Shown here: piece by piece, positions 35,328-41,178 of the stretch | How the letters are laid out: the number at the start of each line of letters is the position of its first letter | Numbering within the stretch: position 1 is the first letter of the stretch | Source: Gammaproteobacteria bacterium MedPE | GTDB taxonomy: Bacteria; Pseudomonadota; Gammaproteobacteria; Enterobacterales; Psychrobiaceae | Assembly: GCA_001874365.1 (NCBI GenBank) | Contig: MPDF01000014.1 | Span: forward strand, 1-41,178 | Direction: 5' to 3' | Length of the DNA: 41,178 nt | The notes under the pieces: model-generated | Database searches by the model: none | Told to the model about the DNA's origin: nothing | The model's input: only the letters and a program-made list of their open reading frames with translations | Made by a program: the position numbers and the translations under genes

Positions 35328-36002
35328 TTACCACGCTAACCAAATAACATGTCGTGCGCCCTTGCCATTCGTATGCGCTCGAACTGTCACAGGTTTCGTT
35401 TTAAATCCCGCTTTGACTAATCGCGTCGTAAACGCGCTATCAATACCTGCCGACCAGTAAGCAACAATACCGCCGGGGCGTAATGCACTTTTCGCCGCCT
35501 TAAGACCTGCGGGCGTATAAATCCAACCATTATCCTCAGCAGTGTGCCCTTCAGGGCCATTATCAACATCAAGTAAGATGGCATCAAATTGACTTTTTGC
35601 ATTACGTAGCACTTCCCCAACATCTCCCACGTGGATCTTTGTACGAGGGTCATTCACTGGATGATTAGTTAGTTTACCTAACTCCCCCTTATTCCATTCC
35701 ACCACTTCACTGATCAATTCAGCAACTGTTACTGTCGCCTCCTTGTTAAGTGAATCAAGGGCTGAGCGCAAGGTAAACCCCATACCTAATCCACCAATTA
35801 AAACTTGCGGTTTAGATTGTGATTTTATTTTTTCACACGCGAGCGTTGCTAGTGCATCTTCAGACGCATGCATACGGCTATTCATTAAATCACCGGGAAT
35901 ACCTGCAATTTTTATGGTGAATTCATCATTACGAGATAATAAACGAAGCTGACCTTGTTGATTGGGAATAGGCGCTGTGCCTAAAACAGTAAAACGAGCC
36001 AT
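35328..36002 (-). CDS. Spermidine synthase-like protein (class I SAM-methyltransferase fold)
   Basis: A 224-residue protein with a Rossmann-like fold. VLIGGLGMGFTLRSAL is the nucleotide-binding loop, TVAELISEVVEWNK contains the acidic residue after strand 2, and FDAILLDVDNGPEGHT matches the spermidine-synthase-type strand 4. It is shorter than true spermidine synthases and lacks their full N-terminal beta domain, so polyamine synthesis is not assured; in databases such proteins are named 'spermidine synthase' by family only. It stands alone between the pilin-like gene and a divergent secreted-protein gene. Confidence 0.75.
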   Translation of the reverse strand: MARFTVLGTAPIPNQQGQLRLLSRNDEFTIKIAGIPGDLMNSRMHASEDALATLACEKIKSQSKPQVLIGGLGMGFTLRSALDSLNKEATVTVAELISEVVEWNKGELGKLTNHPVNDPRTKIHVGDVGEVLRNAKSQFDAILLDVDNGPEGHTAEDNGWIYTPAGLKAAKSALRPGGIVAYWSAGIDSAFTTRLVKAGFKTKPVTVRAHTNGKGARHVIWLAW

Positions 36003-36240
36003 GGGAAGTTCCTAAGTTTCAATTGGCCAGATTATACCTATTTTCGACGGCGAAATAATCCTGCAATGATGAAAATTGCTTTCCCATAATGCATTGCTAA
36101 TTGAAAAACCAGTAAGATTTATTTGCAAAACTTCACATCATAAAATTCACAACCCCTTGTAAATTAATATAAATACCTCTTTGGCGTATTTGTTGCTGAT
36201 GATTATCTAACGGTTAACTCTGTATAGGGAATATTTCACC

Positions 36241-38352
36241 ATGAATAAATTATTTAAACACCATCTTTTGATAAGTTTCGTTGTTCTTTTGGCGGTATGT
36301 GGTAGGGCGAATTCACAAGGCCAGCCATTTTCTGAATGCCCAACCGAAGCCTTTTTAATACAAGATAAATTGGCTAATTTATACGGCGTGCAATTGGCGA
36401 CAGGTTTTTACGAAAAAATATCACCGAATGATTGGGGCCAAGAAAAAATGAATGCATTGGCGTTCAACATTCATGATCGTTACCTCTACGCATTTAATTA
36501 TTATTACGGCACCATCGTCCAACTCGATAGTAACTACGATGTCACCATGATCCCTATCGATAATATGCCTAACAAAGGTTTTTATGTTGGTGACATTGCC
36601 GTCGCTGAAAATACATATTACCTCTACCGTCCCGGCAGTGCTTACGGGCTCTATCGCATTTCACTAGACGAAAACAACGAGGAATATCGCCAAATAGTTA
36701 ATGTTATTAGCGGTAGTGACTTGAGTTTAGCCATCTACGATTTAGCCTTTCATCCTAGTAATGGTTTCGCTTACTCAGTTGATCGTTGGGGAAATCTATT
36801 AAAAATTAACGTTCAAACTGGTGCCTCGGAAACCCTCAGTAATGTCGGCCAATCAGGTACATTTGGTGCTGTATATTTCGATGTCACTGGCAACCTTTAC
36901 ATCAGTCGTAACAACGATGGCCATATATTTCGAATCAACACGAATTGGGATTACCCTGTGGCAGAATTCTTTGCATTTGGCCCATCATCAAGCAATAACG
37001 ATGGTGCGCGATGTGCCTTAGCGCCCATTGTTTCACTCGATGCCCCAACAACGGACTTTGGTGACGCCCCTGATTCGTATGGTTCAAGCATCAATAATAA
37101 CGGTGCTCGTCATGATGTTGGAGATGGCACATTGTTTCTAGGAGCGGCAGTTACTAGCGAACCAAATGCGTATGCCGACAATGGCTCGGATATTAACGAC
37201 AATGACGGAATTCAATTTGCAACGGGCATCGAAGCAGGAAAAACAGCCATCGTAGAGATAACGTCTTCGGCGACAGGCTTTGTTAACGGCTGGGTTGATG
37301 CTGACAAAAATGGTCAATTTGATAATGATGAAAAGATCATATCAGAACAGGCCGTCACAGCTGGCAATAATATCGTGGCGTATGACGTGCCGACATGGAG
37401 TGAGACTGGCACAACATGGTCAAGATTTAGACTAAGCTCTCAAGCCTCATTATCTGCCGTTGGTGGTGTGTCAGACGGGGAAGTTGAAGATTATCAAGTG
37501 AATATTGCCGAGCAGAATGTTACAGCTAGCCATTATCCATCCGTTGATTCGTGGGCAACGTTAGCCTTTGAAGATAATTGGCCATTAATGGGTGACTACG
37601 ACATGAACGATCTTGTGGTTTACTATCGTTTATCAAGTTACGACGTCGCTGGCACCATGTTGAGCATCAAAATTGAAGGAAAAATCGTTGCAATAGGCGC
37701 GTCTTACCACAATGGATTTGCTTTTAGGATCCCCGGTTTATTGAGTAACCAAGTAGACACGGGACGAATGAGCTTTAAGATCAACGATGTTGAGCAGAGT
37801 AATTCAGCACTCGAAACCGACAGAACTGAAGCCATCTTCATCATTGCAGATGATCTATGGGATTTTGTTACGGCCGGCGAAGATTGTAAATACTACCGTA
37901 CAGAGCCGGGCTGTGGCTCCAACATTCAAATGAGTTTTTCGATTGAAATTCCATTAGTAGCCAATGTCGATAAAGCAAATATTGCAAGTTTTCCTTACGA
38001 TCCCTTTATCTTTGCCGCTCAAGGCCATGAAAGAAATTACTTATTCGGTGAAGCACCAGAGCGTAGGTTTGAAATTCACTTAAAAAACCAAGCGCCTACA
38101 GAGGCCTTCCAAGAAAATTTCTTCAACCGTGGCGACGATACTTCTAATCCAAATAACGGCGAATACTTCATTAACGCGAATGGAATGCCATGGGCAATTA
38201 ACATTCCTTACCAATGGCAACATCCGTTGGAGTACATGGACATAAAATTCGCGTATCCCGATTTTCATGGCTATGTCACTTCATCGGGAAGCGAAAAGAC
38301 AGACTGGTTTACCGTTGAGAAAAGTACAACCAAAAATGTTTTTAAACAATAA
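36241..38352 (+). CDS. Secreted multidomain protein with GEVED and LruC domains
   Basis: A 703-residue exported protein. Signal peptide about residues 1-25 (ending RANS). Residues about 30-255 look like a beta-propeller-type region (FLIQDKLANLYGVQLATGFYEKI, repeated LAFHPSNGFAYSVDRWG-style blades). DFGDAPDSYGSS (about 277) opens a GEVED domain ending GGVSDGEVEDYQVNI (about 420). The C-terminal part (about 435-700) is an LruC-type domain: WATLAFEDNWPLMGDYDMNDLVVYYRL. These domains are typical of secreted or surface proteins with calcium-rich acidic loops. Function is unknown. It is followed 10 bp later by a lipoprotein gene. Confidence 0.82.
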   Translation: MNKLFKHHLLISFVVLLAVCGRANSQGQPFSECPTEAFLIQDKLANLYGVQLATGFYEKISPNDWGQEKMNALAFNIHDRYLYAFNYYYGTIVQLDSNYDVTMIPIDNMPNKGFYVGDIAVAENTYYLYRPGSAYGLYRISLDENNEEYRQIVNVISGSDLSLAIYDLAFHPSNGFAYSVDRWGNLLKINVQTGASETLSNVGQSGTFGAVYFDVTGNLYISRNNDGHIFRINTNWDYPVAEFFAFGPSSSNNDGARCALAPIVSLDAPTTDFGDAPDSYGSSINNNGARHDVGDGTLFLGAAVTSEPNAYADNGSDINDNDGIQFATGIEAGKTAIVEITSSATGFVNGWVDADKNGQFDNDEKIISEQAVTAGNNIVAYDVPTWSETGTTWSRFRLSSQASLSAVGGVSDGEVEDYQVNIAEQNVTASHYPSVDSWATLAFEDNWPLMGDYDMNDLVVYYRLSSYDVAGTMLSIKIEGKIVAIGASYHNGFAFRIPGLLSNQVDTGRMSFKINDVEQSNSALETDRTEAIFIIADDLWDFVTAGEDCKYYRTEPGCGSNIQMSFSIEIPLVANVDKANIASFPYDPFIFAAQGHERNYLFGEAPERRFEIHLKNQAPTEAFQENFFNRGDDTSNPNNGEYFINANGMPWAINIPYQWQHPLEYMDIKFAYPDFHGYVTSSGSEKTDWFTVEKSTTKNVFKQ

Positions 38353-38362
38353 GGAGCAAGGT

Positions 38363-38896
38363 ATGAAACGCTTAAATACGACAATAGCATTAATAAGTAG
38401 TTTAACGTTGTTAGCCTGTGGTGGTGGCGGTGGTGGTAGTTCTAGCACGCCAACACCGACGCAGACCCCAGCGCCAACACCTGTGCCGACGCCATCACCA
38501 ACGCCTGTGCCATCGCCGACACCAGTACCTACACCAACGCCTGCGCCGGATCCTAATGCAGTTTATGACACAACGGCCGAACTCGTTGTTGCAGCAGATT
38601 TTGAAATGAAGCAGGAATACGCAGTCGATGTTCGTTACACCAACTCGCAACAACGCAATGTTTATTTATCTGTGTGTAGCGACTTCACTAATGAGCAAGG
38701 CCAAGTAACCGTAAATTACAACAGCTGCTTGTTGCGTACTTCATTAACAGACAATTACAGTACTCGCTTGAATGTAGCCAATGACCATAATCAACTCGTG
38801 ATGGCAATTTGGTATTTAGATGACGTAGAAAACCCACGGTATGAGTTTTGGGAAAACGACAATACGTCATCTAATAAATTATTCGCTGTGCAGTAA
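38363..38896 (+). CDS. Lipoprotein with proline-threonine-rich linker
   Basis: A 177-residue putative lipoprotein. AAGGAG at 38351-38356 fits the ATG at 38363, better than the longer frame from 38267. The signal ends in the lipobox LLAC with glycines after the cysteine (LTLLACGGGGGGSSS). A linker of about 35 residues is made of repeated PTP/PSP units, followed by a small C-terminal domain (about 75-177, ELVVAADFEMKQEYAVDVRYTNSQQRNVYLSVC) with two later cysteines. It is probably anchored in the outer membrane and co-expressed with the upstream LruC protein, which it may help display; that is inferred. Confidence 0.75.
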   Translation: MKRLNTTIALISSLTLLACGGGGGGSSSTPTPTQTPAPTPVPTPSPTPVPSPTPVPTPTPAPDPNAVYDTTAELVVAADFEMKQEYAVDVRYTNSQQRNVYLSVCSDFTNEQGQVTVNYNSCLLRTSLTDNYSTRLNVANDHNQLVMAIWYLDDVENPRYEFWENDNTSSNKLFAVQ

Positions 38897-38906
38897 TTCG
38901 GGCCCG

Positions 38907-39236
38907 TTAGCGATTAATCAATTCGAACACAGAGAAGAGCATGACAACCAAAAAGTACCCAATGATACGCCATTGATGTTTAGTCATTATCTTCTCTTTC
39001 GTTTGAGAAAATCGAGGGGAATAATCACGATTATAAGCCGCGGGACGAGCAATGATAAAAACGCCACTGACGCCCGCAAAGAGTATCATGACCAAACCGC
39101 CAGCAGCTTTACCGGAACCACTAGCAATGATTTCTAAAATATTATCTAGTAGGCCGGTATAGCGAGGTACATACCCTAGCAGGGCAGCAATTATGAATGC
39201 AGCCATTACGTAGGCTATTTTTCGATGGGTAATCAT
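38907..39236 (-). CDS. Small membrane protein translationally coupled to motX
   Basis: A 109-residue protein not recognised. Three membrane helices are visible: about residues 8-24 (YVMAAFIIAALLGYVPR), 43-62 (AAGGLVMILFAGVSGVFIIA) and 90-105 (IIGYFLVVMLFSVFEL). Its ATG overlaps the motX stop codon by one base (TAATG), so it is translated with motX. Whether it belongs to the flagellar motor is unknown. Confidence 0.65.
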   Translation of the reverse strand: MITHRKIAYVMAAFIIAALLGYVPRYTGLLDNILEIIASGSGKAAGGLVMILFAGVSGVFIIARPAAYNRDYSPRFSQTKEKIMTKHQWRIIGYFLVVMLFSVFELINR

Positions 39237-39871
39237 TATCTAATAAGTGGTCGCTGCGCTTTTCTAATAACTCGTTCAGGCATTAATTTAGCAAGTTTCT
39301 CTAATAACATTTCAGCTTTTAAACGTTCTTCATCGTCAGCAATAATTGAATTATAGAGCCAGTGATAAGCATTTTCGTAATCACGTGGGCTTCCTTGCTC
39401 ATTACCCAGTATTTCAACTAATCGTAATTGCGCTTTCAAACTTCCCAAGCTCGACGCTTCAGTTAAATATCGTAAAGCGCGCTTCATATCCTTTTGGAAG
39501 AATTTACCAATGTGATAGTAACGCCCGAGCTGCTCAATCGCTTCAACAAGTCCTTGATGAGCACTTTGCTCCATCATATAAACACCATATTTAGCATCTT
39601 CTGGCACACATACCCCATACGCCAGCATGTCGCCATATAAAAACTGATAACTTGGCAGTTTTACAATTTCGGCGCGTGCTTTGATATCTTCGACCAACTG
39701 ACAGTCATCTTTACGCACTTGTTGTAAGTGAGTATTTTTGGCAATTAATGCCAATAACTCACGTTGAGTATATAGTTGTATTACGCCCTCTTCCTCTTCG
39801 GCAGAAAACGCAGCGTTGCTAATAGTAGCCGTACTCATGGCGATTAATACACTTAAAAATAATGTCTTCAT
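39236..39871 (-). CDS. motX: MotX, sodium-driven flagellar motor T-ring protein
   Basis: A 211-residue exported protein matching MotX of Vibrio and relatives: DDCQLVEDIKARAEIVKLPSYQFLYGDMLAYGVCV, YMMEQSAHQGLVEAIEQLGRYY and GSPRDYENAYHWLYNS. Signal peptide about residues 1-23. Two or three Sel1-like repeats fill residues 75-180. MotX sits in the periplasmic T ring with MotY and recruits the PomA/PomB stator of sodium-driven polar flagella. I use the ATG at 39871 because the leading RRRTNNEF extension is not part of a signal peptide. A small membrane protein gene follows with overlapping codons. Confidence 0.92.
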   Translation of the reverse strand: MKTLFLSVLIAMSTATISNAAFSAEEEEGVIQLYTQRELLALIAKNTHLQQVRKDDCQLVEDIKARAEIVKLPSYQFLYGDMLAYGVCVPEDAKYGVYMMEQSAHQGLVEAIEQLGRYYHIGKFFQKDMKRALRYLTEASSLGSLKAQLRLVEILGNEQGSPRDYENAYHWLYNSIIADDEERLKAEMLLEKLAKLMPERVIRKAQRPLIR

Positions 39872-40001
39872 TTTAAACTCGTTGTTTGTTCTTCGTCGCA
39901 CTTTGCCATTTCATCACAAAAGTTTGCACCAAACATACTCTTATTTCAAAATATCGTTACAATAGCGCCTTTAGTTTTGTCCGCTTGCATTAGGAAATAT
40001 C

Positions 40002-40655
40002 ATGGCTTTTGTTTATAACCCACCAACGACTCCATGGCTTGATATTGTTTATCAAGATAACGACATTGTCGTCGTTAATAAACCTAGCGGCTTACTGTCA
40101 GTTCCTGGACGCGAATTAATTCATCGCGACAGTGTTACCTTACGTCTAATGCGCGTGTTACCAACCGCCTTAATTGTCCATCGCCTAGACATGGACACGT
40201 CAGGCATTATGTTGTTCGCACTTAACAAAGCCGCGCAAAGTGGTATATCTCGTCAGTTTCAACAGCGTACTACGCAAAAGACCTATCTAGCCAAAGTACT
40301 CGGCCATCCAGACAGCGACACGGGCTCCGTCGATCTGCCATTAATCTGTGATTGGCCAAATCGACCATTGCAAATGGTTGACCACAATGTTGGTAAACCT
40401 TCACTCACTCATTGGAAACTACTAAGCAAAACAGATAACACCACGATGGTTGAACTAACACCAATAACCGGCCGTTCTCATCAATTACGAGTGCATATGC
40501 AACAAATAGGCCATCCAATTTTAGGTGATCGCTTTTACGGCAAGCCCGATGCGCACCCATTAGCGCCTCGCTTATGTCTGCATGCACATACATTAAGCAT
40601 CATGCATCCGATTACAAAAAAACCACTGTCTTTCACGACGCCGTGCCCATTTTGA
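40002..40655 (+). CDS. rluA: Dual-specificity 23S rRNA/tRNA pseudouridine synthase RluA
   Basis: A 217-residue pseudouridine synthase very similar to E. coli RluA (219 residues) over its whole length: YNPPTTPWLDIVYQD, VVNKPSGLLSVPGR, VHRLDMDTSGIML with catalytic Asp63, VDLPLICDWPNRP, and ITGRSHQLRVHMQQIGHPILGDRFY. There is no S4 domain, as in RluA. The enzyme modifies U746 of 23S rRNA and U32 of several tRNAs. Confidence 0.96.
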   Translation: MAFVYNPPTTPWLDIVYQDNDIVVVNKPSGLLSVPGRELIHRDSVTLRLMRVLPTALIVHRLDMDTSGIMLFALNKAAQSGISRQFQQRTTQKTYLAKVLGHPDSDTGSVDLPLICDWPNRPLQMVDHNVGKPSLTHWKLLSKTDNTTMVELTPITGRSHQLRVHMQQIGHPILGDRFYGKPDAHPLAPRLCLHAHTLSIMHPITKKPLSFTTPCPF

Positions 40656-40739
40656 TTGGCATACACATTGCTTTGTGGCTATGTTAGCTTGAATCCCGTT
40701 TAAATGAAAAATCACCTGACTTTTAATAGTGAGACTCCT

Positions 40740-41178
40740 ATGCATCGGCCATTTATCAACGCATTATTAATTATTTTCATGACCATTGTTGGATTGACGC
40801 CGCATTTAGCCCACGCAACCACCAATACCGACGCTGCGAAAAAAATGGCTGAAACGGTGATGAAAGATAACAAACCGATGCCAAAAATGAGCAATGAAGA
40901 ATCACTTGCCATGATACTTCCTCAAGAAGAAGTCACTTGGTTAACAGGAGAAAGCGGCAAATTTTTGGCATTAAAGCGCGAATACCTTGCCGCTAAGCAT
41001 CGCGGTGTTGCAATCTTCGTCAGTGATTTATCCGCCCCCATCAATTACAGCTTAGATATTGAGCCTCTTCGTACAACGATTAATAATTATGGATTTTCTT
41101 CTATCACTATTAACGCGCCAAGTTTAGAGCTATTTGCGGCAGCGACACAAGATAAAACCGAAGAACAAGCGCCTGAGG
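40740..41178 (+). CDS. DUF3530 family exported protein, cut by window end
   Basis: An open frame of 146 codons from the ATG at 40740 that runs off the window without a stop. Signal peptide about residues 1-26 (ending AHA). The segment VTWLTGESGKFLALKREYLAAKHRGVAIFVSDLSAP followed by LRTTINNYGFSSITINAP resembles the start of DUF3530 proteins, which have an alpha/beta-hydrolase-like fold and unknown function. The rest of the protein lies outside the window. Confidence 0.75.
   Translation, partial: MHRPFINALLIIFMTIVGLTPHLAHATTNTDAAKKMAETVMKDNKPMPKMSNEESLAMILPQEEVTWLTGESGKFLALKREYLAAKHRGVAIFVSDLSAPINYSLDIEPLRTTINNYGFSSITINAPSLELFAAATQDKTEEQAPE

Noticed and set aside
38455-38555. Tandem-like ACGCC/CCAAC-type sequence in the lipoprotein gene as a DNA repeat or CRISPR-like array
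   Set aside because: It is simply the coding sequence for a proline-threonine linker; no spacers or regular repeat unit.

Overview
The window looks like chromosome from a marine gammaproteobacterium of the order Alteromonadales, probably near Colwelliaceae (Thalassotalea/Colwellia-like). The reasons are moderately low GC, the rnr-rlmB-...-rpsF-priB-rpsR-rplI block, a MotX gene for a sodium-driven polar flagellum, an RluA very close to the enterobacterial enzyme, and a TonB receptor. No tRNA, rRNA, insertion sequence, phage gene or CRISPR array was seen. Taxonomy is inferred from protein resemblance only.

Layout. 1-0.9 kb: DUF1287 exported protein and DUF2007 protein (minus). 1.2-3.2 kb: an ECF sigma factor, membrane anti-sigma candidate and exported PDZ protein in one operon. 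3.3-4.5 kb: three small conserved genes. 4.66-4.76 kb: a quasi-palindromic ~102-bp element just before a Met-rich TonB-dependent receptor (4.8-6.9 kb). 6.95-8.7 kb: a RegB/RegA (PrrBA/ActSR)-type redox two-component pair. 8.9-12 kb: TetR regulator, FadD-type acyl-CoA ligase, bidirectional terminator, RutR-like regulator. 12.2-15.1 kb: a LysR regulator divergent from a DJ-1-like protein and a YqhD aldehyde reductase, a likely reactive-aldehyde defence unit with a palindromic operator between them. 15.1-18.4 kb: FAH-family enzyme, then a di-heme cytochrome c peroxidase whose gene runs into a chemoreceptor. 18.6-20.1 kb: a TPR/ATP-grasp fusion. 20.15-25.3 kb: a trans-envelope transport set (MmpL-like RND permease, LolA-like periplasmic protein, outer-membrane barrel) with its TetR regulator and three copies of a TGACG-N3-CGTCA operator. 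25.6-28.7 kb: a degenerate UshA-like periplasmic protein overlapping a membrane diguanylate cyclase gene. 28.9-30.6 kb: rpsF-priB-rpsR-rplI with promoter, probable S6:S18 leader and terminator. 30.6-34.3 kb: CopD-family membrane protein, rlmB, rnr. 34.4-36 kb: an unlisted 59-aa membrane protein, a type IV pilin-like protein and a spermidine-synthase-like protein. 36.2-38.9 kb: LruC/GEVED secreted protein with a proline-rich-linker lipoprotein. 38.9-39.9 kb: motX with a coupled small membrane protein. 40-41.2 kb: rluA and a DUF3530 gene cut by the window end.

Most of the window is ordinary core and regulatory gene content. The strongest candidates for something undescribed are: (1) the pair made of a 5'-nucleotidase-like protein that has lost every recognisable metal-ligand motif but keeps its nucleotide-binding C-terminal half, and an intact diguanylate cyclase overlapping it by 11 bp, which suggests a periplasmic nucleotide sensor feeding c-di-GMP; (2) the TetR/RND/LolA-like/barrel lipid-type exporter whose operators, promoter and terminator can be read directly; (3) the TPR/ATP-grasp fusion divergent from a di-heme peroxidase plus chemoreceptor operon; and (4) the ECF/anti-sigma/PDZ operon.
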